A stretch of 64,000 bases of DNA, taken from positions 62,001 through 126,000 of the forward strand of contig CACJHW010000002.1 in assembly GCA_902593285.1 (NCBI GenBank). The letters are read 5' to 3'. The position numbers and the translations under genes were made by a program. The notes beneath the pieces are model-generated. The model was given only the letters and a program-made list of their open reading frames with translations. It was not told the origin of the DNA and did not search any database. This stretch comes from an uncultured Pelagibacteraceae bacterium. Its GTDB lineage: Bacteria > Pseudomonadota > Alphaproteobacteria > Pelagibacterales > Pelagibacteraceae. Below, in pieces: positions 52,906 through 62,956 of the stretch (its first letter is position 1; each line of letters opens with the position of its first letter).

Positions 52906-53817
52906 ATGATTAAGTCTAAATTAAAAAATAGAAACTTATCTCAAGAAGACGCCTTTAATTTATCTGAATTATTTAAATTAATGAAACCAAGAGTAATGTC
53001 TTTGGTTATCTTTACATGCGCAGTTGGATTGTTAATGGCTCCAAATATAATTCCAACAAAAGATGCAATTCTTGGTATAATTTTAGTTTCAATTGGGGCA
53101 GGAGCAGCAGGAGCCTTAAATATGTGGTACGAGTCAGATTTAGATGCTCTTATGACAAGAACTTGTTTGAGACCAATTCCGACAGGCAAGGTAAACAGAA
53201 ATCAAGCATTAGTATTCGGAATTTCTCTTTCAATTTTTTCTGTAATTGCACTTGATTATTATTCAAACAGAATATCAGCTAGTTTATTACTTTTCACTAT
53301 TTTGTTTTACGTGTTTGTCTATACAATTTGGTTAAAGAGAAAAACTCCTCAAAATATAGTTATTGGAGGAGCCGCTGGAGCATTACCACCAGTTATTGGT
53401 TGGACTATAGCTACAAATTCTCTAACTTTTGAGCCAATTACATTCTTTTTAATTATATTCTTTTGGACGCCTTCACATTTTTGGGCTTTAAGTTTGTATA
53501 AATCAGATGATTACAAAAAAGCGAAGATTCCAATGCTTCCACTAACAAGTGGTATAGAGAGTACAAAATTAAATATATTTGTCTATTCTTTAACAATGTT
53601 GCCAGTAATTGTTTTACCTTATGCTATTGGCTTTGTGGGCATAACTTTTTTAATCCCATCATTAATTTTGACAATTTATTATAATTATTTATGTTTCGAA
53701 CTTTATAAATTTAAAAAAAATAAATTTGACGCAAAAAAAGCAAAATCTATTTTTGGATATTCAATTTTGTATCTATTTTTAATTTTTGTTCTTTTTTTAA
53801 TTGATAAAATTTTATGA
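52906..53817 (+). CDS. ctaB: Protoheme IX farnesyltransferase
   Basis: NMWYESDLDALMTRTCLRPIPTG, FFWTPSHFWALSL. Confidence 0.96.
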   Translation: MIKSKLKNRNLSQEDAFNLSELFKLMKPRVMSLVIFTCAVGLLMAPNIIPTKDAILGIILVSIGAGAAGALNMWYESDLDALMTRTCLRPIPTGKVNRNQALVFGISLSIFSVIALDYYSNRISASLLLFTILFYVFVYTIWLKRKTPQNIVIGGAAGALPPVIGWTIATNSLTFEPITFFLIIFFWTPSHFWALSLYKSDDYKKAKIPMLPLTSGIESTKLNIFVYSLTMLPVIVLPYAIGFVGITFLIPSLILTIYYNYLCFELYKFKKNKFDAKKAKSIFGYSILYLFLIFVLFLIDKIL

Positions 53818-53939
53818 TAACGCCTGACAAGAAAACAAAGAAAAAAAATATCATAACTGCAATAGCAATTTTAGCTTTTATGGTATTTTTATTTGTATTT
53901 ACTTTATACAACGTTGGAGTATTTGATAGACAAATATGA
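53814..53939 (+). CDS. 41-aa single-TM protein in cox operon (CoxF-like)
   Basis: MITPDKKTKKKNIITAIAILAFMVFLFVFTLYNVGVFDRQI*; ATGA overlaps with both ctaB and ctaG; below ORF-track size cutoff. Confidence 0.8.
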   Translation: MITPDKKTKKKNIITAIAILAFMVFLFVFTLYNVGVFDRQI

Positions 53940-54469
53940 TTAAAAGTAAAACATTAACTCCTTTACTTTTGGCTGGGATTTTTGTCCTTATGTTGGGATT
54001 GTCTTTTGCGGCAGTGCCTTTGTATGATCTGTTTTGTAGAGTTACAGGCTTTGGTGGAACAACTCAGGTATCTAAAGAGGCTCCAAAAATAGTTTTAGAT
54101 AAGGTAGTTAGCGTGAGGTTTGATACAAATGTAAACAATCTTAATTGGAATTTCAAAGCAAAATCAAACGTAATTGATGTGAAAGTTGGCCAGGTCAACA
54201 GAATAGAGTTTGAAGTTGAGAATATTGGAGACGAAACGACTTATGGTGTAGCAAGTTTTAACGTTTCACCAGCAAGTTTTGGTAAATATTATAGTAAATT
54301 AGGATGTTTTTGCTTTGAAAAACAAGAGTTGAAGGCTGGTGAGAAGGCTACTTATGTAATGACTTTTTATTTAGACCCTGAACTTGTAAACGATCCAACA
54401 ACGAAAAATCTACAAGATGTAACCATGTCGTATACTTTTTTCTCGACAGATTACTATAAACAATCATAA
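53936..54469 (+). CDS. ctaG: Cytochrome c oxidase assembly protein CtaG/Cox11
   Basis: FAAVPLYDLFCRVTGFGGTTQ, KLGCFCFEKQELKAGE. Confidence 0.97.
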   Translation: MIKSKTLTPLLLAGIFVLMLGLSFAAVPLYDLFCRVTGFGGTTQVSKEAPKIVLDKVVSVRFDTNVNNLNWNFKAKSNVIDVKVGQVNRIEFEVENIGDETTYGVASFNVSPASFGKYYSKLGCFCFEKQELKAGEKATYVMTFYLDPELVNDPTTKNLQDVTMSYTFFSTDYYKQS

Positions 54470-54478
54470 TCACGAAAA

Positions 54479-55267
54479 ATGTCAGCAGAAAAAAAACACG
54501 ATTACCACTTAGTTGATCCAAGCCCTTGGCCAATCTATACATCCTTTGCATGCTTAGTATTAGCTATAGGTGCAATTTTTTATATGCATAACGGTATTTC
54601 ATGGGGAATGTATCTTGGTTTAGCTTTATTAATTTATGGTGCATATATGTGGTTTAGAGATGTAGTAATCGAAGCTGAACATCAAGGTCATCATACTCCA
54701 GTTGTTCAAATTCATCATAGATATGGAATGACTTTATTTATTGCTTCAGAGGTAATGTTCTTTGTTGCATGGTTCTGGGCTTATTTTGATATAAGTTTGT
54801 TTCCAAATGAATTTGTTGGAAATGTATGGCCACCAAAAGACATTGAAACATTTGATCCTTGGGATATCCCTTTAATAAATACTTTAGTTTTATTATTATC
54901 AGGAACAACTGTTACTTGGGCTCATCACGCTTTATTAGAAGATGATAGAAAAGGATTTATACAAGGTTTAACACTAACTGTTATTCTTGGCTTCTTTTTT
55001 ACATTATTGCAAGCATATGAATACCATCATGCAACTTTTACCTACTCGGGCCATATTTATGGAGCAGTTTTTTACATGGCAACAGGTTTTCATGGTTTTC
55101 ACGTCATAATTGGAACGATATTTTTGGCAGTATGTTTGTGGAGAGGAAGACTTGGTCATTTCACAAAGGATCATCATTTTGGATTTGAAGCAGCTGCTTG
55201 GTACTGGCATTTTGTTGACGTAGTGTGGCTATTCTTATTTGCTGCAATTTATATTTGGGGAAGTTAA
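54479..55267 (+). CDS. coxC: Cytochrome c oxidase subunit III
   Basis: HHRYGMTLFIASEVMFFVAWFWAYF, WAHHALLEDDR, GFHGFHVIIGT, WYWHFVDVVWLFLF. Confidence 0.97.
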   Translation: MSAEKKHDYHLVDPSPWPIYTSFACLVLAIGAIFYMHNGISWGMYLGLALLIYGAYMWFRDVVIEAEHQGHHTPVVQIHHRYGMTLFIASEVMFFVAWFWAYFDISLFPNEFVGNVWPPKDIETFDPWDIPLINTLVLLLSGTTVTWAHHALLEDDRKGFIQGLTLTVILGFFFTLLQAYEYHHATFTYSGHIYGAVFYMATGFHGFHVIIGTIFLAVCLWRGRLGHFTKDHHFGFEAAAWYWHFVDVVWLFLFAAIYIWGS

Positions 55268-55276
55268 TATTTATCC

Positions 55277-55930
55277 TTGAAGAATAAATTACTATTTTCA
55301 GTTTTTGTTTATTTTATTATTTTAACTCTTATCTCTCTTGGGTTCTGGCAAATTTATAGATTAAATTGGAAATTAGAGTTAATTGAGCAAATAGAAAATT
55401 CCCTAAAAAATGATCCTGTAGAATTGACTAGTATTGAAAAAAAAAATTATCTTAGAATAAAAACAAGTGGAGAAATTGATTTTGATAAACAAATTTACTT
55501 ATATAATTTAAATGATACAGGTAAACCTGGATTTGAAGTAATTAATCCAATAAAAATTGGTGATGAAAACTACTTAATAAATAGGGGATGGATACCTTTT
55601 GAAAAAAAAGACTTACCTGAAATAAAATTAGTTGATCAAAATCAAATAGTTGGCACTCTTATGCTGCAAACAAAACCAAGCACATTTAAGCCAGAAAACG
55701 ATATTGAGAAAAATTATTGGTTTACTTTGAACAGAGAAGATATTTTAAAATTCACTGGAAGAAATTTTTCAGAGTATGTGATTTATTTAAACGGTGAATA
55801 CAAAACTCCAAAACCAAGAGTGATCACTGCTAAAATTTCAAATAATCACAAGAAGTATGCAATTACTTGGTTTTCTATGGCGATTTCAATCCTTTTAATA
55901 TATTTATATTTTAGAAAAAAAAATTATTAA
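55277..55930 (+). CDS. surf1: SURF1 family protein
   Basis: LGFWQIYRLNWKLELI, YLINRGWIPF, two TM ends; TTG start. Confidence 0.88.
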   Translation: MKNKLLFSVFVYFIILTLISLGFWQIYRLNWKLELIEQIENSLKNDPVELTSIEKKNYLRIKTSGEIDFDKQIYLYNLNDTGKPGFEVINPIKIGDENYLINRGWIPFEKKDLPEIKLVDQNQIVGTLMLQTKPSTFKPENDIEKNYWFTLNREDILKFTGRNFSEYVIYLNGEYKTPKPRVITAKISNNHKKYAITWFSMAISILLIYLYFRKKNY

Positions 55931-57313
55931 ATGAGATACGTAAGTACAAGAGACACATCAAAAACCTTTGAATTTAAAGACGTTTTTATCAAAGGTCTTG
56001 CCGATGATGGAGGCTTATTTATTCCAGAAACAGTAGTGAAATATGATGAAAATGAAATTAGAGATTTAAAAAAACTTAGTTATTCAGAATTAGCTAATAA
56101 AATTGTTTATCCATTTATTGGTAATTTTATGTCTGAGGCTGAATTAAGTAACATTATTGATAAATCTTACTCTACGTTTAGAAAAGATAACGTTGTGGAT
56201 TTAATGAACCTTGGAGACAAAACGGTATTAGAGCTATTCCATGGTCCTACTTTAGCTTTTAAAGATGTTGCCATGCAACTTTTAGGTAACTTTTACGAAT
56301 ATTATCTAAACAATGAAAATCAGAAGATTAATATTGTTGTTGCCACATCTGGAGACACTGGTGCTGCAGCAATTGATGCAATTAAAGGTAAAAAAAATGT
56401 TAATATTTTTGTGCTTCATCCATATAATCGTATTTCACCAGTTCAAAGAAAATTAATGACAACAGTTAAAGATGAAAACGTATTTAACATAGCCATAAAG
56501 GGAAATTTTGATGATTGCCAAAACCTAGTTAAATCTATGTTTGCAGATAAGAAGTTTTCAAATGATATCAAAATGTCAGGGGTAAATTCTATTAATTGGG
56601 CAAGGATTATTGCTCAAAGTGTTTATTATTTTTATAGTTATTTATTAGTTGAACATAAAGATGAACCAACAAATTTTTCAGTACCAACAGGAAATTTTGG
56701 AGATGTTTACGCTGGATATTTATCCAAAAAAATGGGCTTGCCAATTAATAAACTAATTGTTGCAACTAATCAAAATGATATTTTGCATAGAGCAATCTCA
56801 AAAGGTAGTTATGAAGCAGAAAAGGTTTCAGAAACTATTTCTCCAAGTATGGATATACAAATAGCTAGTAATTTTGAAAGACTTATATTTGATCTTAATA
56901 ATGAAGATGATCAACAGACTTCTCTAGATATGAAAAATATTAAAGAGAAGGGGCAGTATTTAATAAATGACGATAAATTAAATAAAATTAGTGAAAACTT
57001 TTTATCAGCTAGAATGAGTGAGGATGAAACTTTAGAAGTTATTAAAAAGGTGTATGAAAAATATTCTGTAGTTTTAGACCCACACACAGCTATTGGATAT
57101 GGTGCTTTCGACAAACATAACTTAAAAGGAAATAATATTGTACTAGCAACTGCACATCCTTGTAAATTTCCTGATGCCGTTTCCAAAGCTATAAATTTTA
57201 AATCTGATTTACCAAAAGAACTTGAGTTTATTTTGAATGAAAAAGAAGATTATGATATAGTTGAAAATAATTTAGAAAAAATTAAAAACTACATTACAGG
57301 TAAAACAAAATGA
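55931..57313 (+). CDS. thrC: Threonine synthase
   Basis: YVSTRDTS, LFHGPTLAFKDVAMQLLGN, VATSGDTGAAAI, VPTGNFGDVYAGY. Confidence 0.97.
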   Translation: MRYVSTRDTSKTFEFKDVFIKGLADDGGLFIPETVVKYDENEIRDLKKLSYSELANKIVYPFIGNFMSEAELSNIIDKSYSTFRKDNVVDLMNLGDKTVLELFHGPTLAFKDVAMQLLGNFYEYYLNNENQKINIVVATSGDTGAAAIDAIKGKKNVNIFVLHPYNRISPVQRKLMTTVKDENVFNIAIKGNFDDCQNLVKSMFADKKFSNDIKMSGVNSINWARIIAQSVYYFYSYLLVEHKDEPTNFSVPTGNFGDVYAGYLSKKMGLPINKLIVATNQNDILHRAISKGSYEAEKVSETISPSMDIQIASNFERLIFDLNNEDDQQTSLDMKNIKEKGQYLINDDKLNKISENFLSARMSEDETLEVIKKVYEKYSVVLDPHTAIGYGAFDKHNLKGNNIVLATAHPCKFPDAVSKAINFKSDLPKELEFILNEKEDYDIVENNLEKIKNYITGKTK

Positions 57314-57798
57314 AAATTAAAGAAGGGGAACAACTTCCAAATTCAGAATTTTATTATTTAGACTCAAGTGGAGCAGCAAAAAAAATAACTACAACGAAAG
57401 TATTTAAAAATCATAAAACAATTGTGATTGGTGTACCTGGAGCATTTACAAAAGTTTGTTCCGCAAAACATCTACCAGGGTATGTTAATAATTATGAGGA
57501 AGCAAAGAATAAAGGGGTTACAAAAATTATTTGTGTTTCAGTTAATGATCCAAATGTGATGAAAGCATGGGGTGAAAGTCAAAAAGTTGAAGATAAAATA
57601 TTTATGGCTGCAGACCCATATTGTGAATTTACTAAATCAATTGGAGCAGAAATAGATAGACACAATCGGGGTCAGGGAATGAGGTCAGCAAGATATACAA
57701 TGTTAATTGACGACAATGTTGTGAAGAAAATACAAGCAGAAGAAGATACCGCCACTTGTGAAATTTCAGCAGCTCAAAATTTTTTAAAATTAATCTAA
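57310..57798 (+). CDS. Peroxiredoxin (Prx5/AhpE-type)
   Basis: GVPGAFTKVCSAKHLPGYV, ARYTMLIDD. Confidence 0.93.
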   Translation: MKIKEGEQLPNSEFYYLDSSGAAKKITTTKVFKNHKTIVIGVPGAFTKVCSAKHLPGYVNNYEEAKNKGVTKIICVSVNDPNVMKAWGESQKVEDKIFMAADPYCEFTKSIGAEIDRHNRGQGMRSARYTMLIDDNVVKKIQAEEDTATCEISAAQNFLKLI

Positions 57799-58215
57799 AT
57801 TTGCTGCTTTTCTAGCTAGTAAGTCCACCTCTTCATTTAAAGGGTTTCCATCATGAGCTTTAACCCAATTCCATTGAATATTAAGCGATTTATTTAAATT
57901 ATATAGATCAATCCATAAATCTTTATTTTTAACATCTTCTTTTTTTGAGGTTTTCCAATTATTAGCTAGCCAAGAATTAATCCAGTCAGTTATTCCATTT
58001 TTTACATATTGAGAGTCAGTATATATTTTTATTTCAACACCAGGCTTCATATCTTTCAATGCATTAATTGGTGCTAACAACTCCATTCTATTGTTTGTTG
58101 TATTTTTTTCTTTACCACTAATTTTTTTTATTTCTTTTCCATCATTTATAATTGCAGCCCATCCACCATTACCTGGATTTGTTAAACAAGAACCGTCTGT
58201 ATAAATTGTAATCAT
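57790..58215 (-). CDS. rnhA: Ribonuclease HI
   Basis: IYTDGSCLTNPGNGGWAAII, NRMELLAPINAL, YTDSQYVKNGI, WNWVKAHDGNPLNEEVD. Confidence 0.97.
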   Translation of the reverse strand: MITIYTDGSCLTNPGNGGWAAIINDGKEIKKISGKEKNTTNNRMELLAPINALKDMKPGVEIKIYTDSQYVKNGITDWINSWLANNWKTSKKEDVKNKDLWIDLYNLNKSLNIQWNWVKAHDGNPLNEEVDLLARKAANLD

Positions 58216-59180
58216 TAATTTAAATAATCTTTAAATGAACTTAAATTATTGTGAGAAAGTAATTTTTGATAATATTCATTAGGGTCTTTAATTTTAATCA
58301 ATGCTGTTTTTGGTGTATTTGAGTAGTCATACAATCTTGTTAATAAATATCTTAATGCTGCACCTCTACACAAAATATTTATAGATTTTTTTTCTTTCAT
58401 TGAAAGCTTTTTAACGCTTTCGTACCCTTTGATTAAATTTTTAATTTTTTTGTTATTTAAATAGAATTTACTCTTTTTATGATCAAAACAAAGAGCATTG
58501 ATGCATATAGCAATTTCATACATAAAATAATCATTAGCAGCAAAATAGAAATCAATAATTCCAGAAAGTTTATTTTTTTTGAAGAAGATATTATCTATAA
58601 ATAAGTCACCATGGATAACACCTTTGGGCAATTGTTTAGGCCAATTTTTATTAATATTTTTCAGGTTGTTGTTTAAGAATAATTTTAAATTTGAAAACTT
58701 TTTTGACTTAAATTTAATACTTTCCAACAAAGGTTTTAAATTCTTAATACCCATCGAATTTTTTCTATTAAGTTTCATTGTATTTGTGACCACATGCATT
58801 CGAGCAATCATTTTACCAACTGCATAACAATCATTTATATTTAATATTTTTTTATCTTTACCTTCTAAGAATGATACAATACATGCGGTTTTATTTTTTA
58901 ATTTAATAAGATATTTATTATCTCTAGTTTTCAAAGGCTTAGGACAATTTATTTTTGAATTATTTAAATTATCCATCAATTTCATAAAAAAAGGTATTTC
59001 TTTTTGTAAAACTCTTTTTTCAAATATAGTTAAAATATATTTTTTCTTTTTTGATTTAAGAAGATAGTTTGTGTTTTCTATTCCTTGCTTAATACCTTTA
59101 AAATTTATTACTTTATCAATATTAAAATTTTTATTAATGATATTAATTTCTTTTTGATTTATTTTTGTATATACAGCCAT
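58215..59180 (-). CDS. thrB: Homoserine kinase (ThrB, APH-fold)
   Basis: GIENTNYLL, LPKGVIHGDLFIDNIFF, IIDFYFAANDYFMYEIAI. Confidence 0.92.
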   Translation of the reverse strand: MAVYTKINQKEINIINKNFNIDKVINFKGIKQGIENTNYLLKSKKKKYILTIFEKRVLQKEIPFFMKLMDNLNNSKINCPKPLKTRDNKYLIKLKNKTACIVSFLEGKDKKILNINDCYAVGKMIARMHVVTNTMKLNRKNSMGIKNLKPLLESIKFKSKKFSNLKLFLNNNLKNINKNWPKQLPKGVIHGDLFIDNIFFKKNKLSGIIDFYFAANDYFMYEIAICINALCFDHKKSKFYLNNKKIKNLIKGYESVKKLSMKEKKSINILCRGAALRYLLTRLYDYSNTPKTALIKIKDPNEYYQKLLSHNNLSSFKDYLN

Positions 59181-59182
59181 TT

Positions 59183-60127
59183 TTAGTTTAATTTTTTGGG
59201 AACTTTAAATACCACATCTTCTTTGATTATTTCAACTTCATGGATACTTATAGAAAATTTATTTTTTAAATCATTAATAAAATTTTCTACTAATATTTCT
59301 GGTGCAGATGCTCCTGAAGATATACCTATAGTATTGCAATTTTCTATTTGATCAAAAGGTATTGAGCTTTCTGAGTGAATAAGTTGTGAATTTTCACAGC
59401 CAGATTTTTTTGCTACCTCAACTAGCCTAACAGAATTTGAGGAGTTTCTACTTCCAATAACAAAAAACATATCACAATTTTTTGCAATATTTTTTACTGC
59501 CATTTGACGGTTAGTAGTTGCATAACAAATATCTTCTTTCATTGGTTCTTTTATATTAGGAAAATTGGTTTTTAAAATTTTGATTATTTCTTTTGTATCT
59601 TCAACTGACAAAGTGGTCTGAGTAATATATGCTAATTTTTTGTCTAGTTTATTTTGATAGTTTAAAGCATCTTCCTCATTTTGGATTAGATCTATAGAAC
59701 CTTCATTTAATTGACCCATAGTTCCAATTACTTCAGGATGATTTTCATGACCAATTAATATTATATGGTAGCCAGCTTTATTAAGATTTTCTGCTTCTCT
59801 ATGAACCTTAGAAACAAGTGGACATGTGGCATCCACATAAGTCATTTTATAATTTTTTGCATCTTCAGGTATTGTTTTTGGAACACCATGTGCTGAAAAA
59901 ATTACTGGTCTTGATTTATCTTTTATCTCCTCCAGCTCTTCAACAAATATTGCTCCTTTATTTTTTAAATCATCTACAACATATTTATTATGCACTATTT
60001 CATGACGCACATAAACTGGAGCTCCAAATTTTTGTATAGATTTTTCTACTATTTCAATTGCTCTTTCTACCCCAGCACAAAACCCACGAGGTGCAGATAA
60101 TAATATTTTTAATTCTTTATTTTTCAT
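59183..60127 (-). CDS. ispH: 4-hydroxy-3-methylbut-2-enyl diphosphate reductase
   Basis: PRGFCAGVERAIEIVE, VRHEIVHNKYVV, DATCPLVSKVH, TQTTLSV. Confidence 0.97.
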   Translation of the reverse strand: MKNKELKILLSAPRGFCAGVERAIEIVEKSIQKFGAPVYVRHEIVHNKYVVDDLKNKGAIFVEELEEIKDKSRPVIFSAHGVPKTIPEDAKNYKMTYVDATCPLVSKVHREAENLNKAGYHIILIGHENHPEVIGTMGQLNEGSIDLIQNEEDALNYQNKLDKKLAYITQTTLSVEDTKEIIKILKTNFPNIKEPMKEDICYATTNRQMAVKNIAKNCDMFFVIGSRNSSNSVRLVEVAKKSGCENSQLIHSESSIPFDQIENCNTIGISSGASAPEILVENFINDLKNKFSISIHEVEIIKEDVVFKVPKKLN

Positions 60128-61052
60128 TTTTTTCTAAAAAATATTCCAGCAATATATGTGGAAAGGTTAAAGACGCCAAACCTATAAATATTAATTTTAA
60201 AATTGCACTATCCAAATTGTATGAATTTTCTAGCAGATATAGAGCAATAAAAGAAAAAATAGCTGTCAAAATTGTTAATGGTAAAGCTTTTTTAACAAAC
60301 AATCTAAATCCATTAACTAAACTATTTGGATCAAGATCAATAGCTAGTGAAATTGAGTGTCTGATCGAGTGTAAAAAACAGAAATAAACAGTAAAAGCTA
60401 TTAGTGGAGATAAATAGTAATTTAAAATTAAAATTGAAAAATAATCTAAAAAAACTACAAATTTTTTGATTTCAAAATTCTTTAGAAAAAGAAAAATACT
60501 AGACAAGGTGCTACAGAATATTCCTATTTGAATTACATTATTTGTCTCAATAAAATTTAAACTTGAATAAAATGCCTCATTATCAATTAATAATAATTTA
60601 AAAATCGCTATTGTTTCTTGAAAATGAAAATATAAAGGAGCAAGTATAATTAAAAATCCCTTAAAAAAATAAAGTATTTGTATGAAATAAGATCTATCAT
60701 TAATCAAAAATTGTGTATCTTCTTTTCCAAAGTGATAGGAGGCAATCATTAAAAAAACAATTAAAGTTATTGATGGCAATATTATCCAAGTTAGTATTAC
60801 TATTCCTGCAATTAAAATATACGTTATATAGAATATATAAGTTGATTTTATATTAAATAATCTTAGCAGCTTTTTTCCTTTTATATGATCTAAAGACCCA
60901 TGGGAAATACCTATAATTAAAATTAAAAGTAAACACAAAATTGATGAAATATTTAAATTATTAAACTTAAATAGCAAAATACAAAAAAGGTTTACAATAA
61001 AGAAAAAAATAAATGAATGATTTAGATTTATTTTTTTTATTTTATTGATCAT
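60117..61052 (-). CDS. blh: Brp/Blh family beta-carotene 15,15'-dioxygenase
   Basis: GISHGSLDHIKGKKLL, ASYHFGKEDTQF, FLHSIRHSISLA, multi-TM; beside crtY. Confidence 0.9.
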   Translation of the reverse strand: MINKIKKINLNHSFIFFFIVNLFCILLFKFNNLNISSILCLLLILIIGISHGSLDHIKGKKLLRLFNIKSTYIFYITYILIAGIVILTWIILPSITLIVFLMIASYHFGKEDTQFLINDRSYFIQILYFFKGFLIILAPLYFHFQETIAIFKLLLIDNEAFYSSLNFIETNNVIQIGIFCSTLSSIFLFLKNFEIKKFVVFLDYFSILILNYYLSPLIAFTVYFCFLHSIRHSISLAIDLDPNSLVNGFRLFVKKALPLTILTAIFSFIALYLLENSYNLDSAILKLIFIGLASLTFPHILLEYFLEKNEK

Positions 61053-61053
61053 C

Positions 61054-62118
61054 TTAAATTAATTCTTTTAAAAATTTCCACTTTGGCATTTTTAGAATTA
61101 CTTCTAAATCTTCAAAAAAACTGCTTTTATTTGATAAAAAATTGATAGCTGTTTTAGGTTTTGAATTAAAAACTTTGAAAAATATATTTCCCATTTCATT
61201 GGAATTGTTTTTAAGAACCCTCAACAAGATTTTATCTAAAAAATCATATTTCGAATTAATTTTAAATAGATTTACATTTTTTATATTTTCTATGTTTTCT
61301 CTTATATATCTGCTTTGTTCTTGAATATTTAGGAAAGTATAGCCAGTACTTAATCTAGTCATTCCACCTGCTGAGCCTATATAAATTTCATTTAAATTTT
61401 TTACATTTTTTTGTCTAAAAAGTGGGATTGCTCCAGTTTCTTTGAAATTGATTTTACAGTTTCTGATATTTAGGTGGTTACTTAAATAATTATCAATTTG
61501 TTCATCATAATCTTTTAGTTTTTCATTATTTAGTTCAGATATCCAAGTAGTTTCAACTAAGGCGTTTCTTTTTGTAAATGGTAGCGTATAAAAAAAATGA
61601 ACCTTATTTCTTTGATCACAAGCAAAGTCCATCAAATTGAATATTTCTTCATCAAAGAAGTCTTTATCTGTTTCTATCTCAACCCCACAAAAGTGTTGCC
61701 ATAACTCACTCTGTTTATTCTCAAAACTAGGTACACTATTAAATATAATTGAATTTGATTTATCTATTTGATCAATACTTTTAAAAAACTGAATATTTTT
61801 ATTTAATTTAAGTTTTGAAAGTATTTTTTCGTAGAACATACCACTATCTATCGTCTGATATGGTGTAGGTTCGCAATCTACATATTTTGTATTATTGGGT
61901 GTATTTATTGTAAAATTATTCCAACTCTTTTTGACACAGTCATCGAAGTTATGTGAAAAAACCTTCCAAAATGACCAAGTTTTATCTCTTTTGTAATTTT
62001 CTCTTGGCTCAATGATTGCTAACGTTTTATCTTTTAATTTTTCATAAAATTCCAGTTCATATGCTAATGAAAGACCAGCGCAACCTCCACCTATAATTAT
62101 GTAATCAAATTCTTTCAT
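61054..62118 (-). CDS. crtY: Lycopene beta-cyclase
   Basis: YIIIGGGCAGLSLAYEL, ETTWIS, GSAGGMTRLSTGYTFLNIQEQS. Confidence 0.93.
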   Translation of the reverse strand: MKEFDYIIIGGGCAGLSLAYELEFYEKLKDKTLAIIEPRENYKRDKTWSFWKVFSHNFDDCVKKSWNNFTINTPNNTKYVDCEPTPYQTIDSGMFYEKILSKLKLNKNIQFFKSIDQIDKSNSIIFNSVPSFENKQSELWQHFCGVEIETDKDFFDEEIFNLMDFACDQRNKVHFFYTLPFTKRNALVETTWISELNNEKLKDYDEQIDNYLSNHLNIRNCKINFKETGAIPLFRQKNVKNLNEIYIGSAGGMTRLSTGYTFLNIQEQSRYIRENIENIKNVNLFKINSKYDFLDKILLRVLKNNSNEMGNIFFKVFNSKPKTAINFLSNKSSFFEDLEVILKMPKWKFLKELI

Positions 62119-62956
62119 TTAAATTTATTTCTTCATTAATTAAATTATGATCATGATTAATATTATCATCGTTTTTACTTATAAGTGATAACTTAATTAA
62201 GTCAAAAATAGATAAAAAAGTTTCAATAATTTTTTCAATATTTGAAACATAAATTTTTCCTGACTTTTTATAATTTTCTATATTCTGTTTATTTAAAATT
62301 TTATATCCTATTTTTCTATAAACCCTTCTTGCAACTAAAATAGAAAATCTGAAACTTAATGGTATTTCTTTTATTGAATAAAATGAGTTTTCATAAAACT
62401 TTTCTGAAAGCTCGATTGTAGTCTTTATGTCCTCAAAACTTTCATTTATATAAAATCTATTATTTTTTTTATCTTCAATAACATCCCTAGAAATATTTGT
62501 TAATTGCATAGCAATCCCAAGATCAATTGCTGATTTTAGAGATTGTTCTTTGTGAACATTCAATATTTTAGCCATCATCAATCCAACTGTTCCAGCCACC
62601 CTATAGGAATAAATTAATAATTCTTTTTTTGAATTAATTTTAACATTTTCTTTTATATCAGAATTAATACCCTCAAATAAATCGTCTACAATTTTAGTTG
62701 AAATACTAAATTCATTAATAAGATCCCACATGTTTTTAATAACTGGATCGTCATAATTTTTATTAACAAAATTATTCCTAAATTTGATAAAATTATCCTT
62801 TTTTAATTCAATCTTATTTGCATCATCAGCAATATTATCTGCTTCTCTACAAAAATCATAAAGTGCAGAGCATTTTTCATAGGTTTTTTTTGGTAAAAAA
62901 AAACCTGCCCAATTAAAAGATTTTGCGTAAATAGCTAAATAATTCTTTGTTAACAT
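62105..62956 (-). CDS. crtB: Phytoene synthase
   Basis: SALYDFCREADNIADD, VAGTVGLMMAKIL, AMQLTNISRDVIEDKKNNRFYI. Confidence 0.94.
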   Translation of the reverse strand: MLTKNYLAIYAKSFNWAGFFLPKKTYEKCSALYDFCREADNIADDANKIELKKDNFIKFRNNFVNKNYDDPVIKNMWDLINEFSISTKIVDDLFEGINSDIKENVKINSKKELLIYSYRVAGTVGLMMAKILNVHKEQSLKSAIDLGIAMQLTNISRDVIEDKKNNRFYINESFEDIKTTIELSEKFYENSFYSIKEIPLSFRFSILVARRVYRKIGYKILNKQNIENYKKSGKIYVSNIEKIIETFLSIFDLIKLSLISKNDDNINHDHNLINEEINLNERI

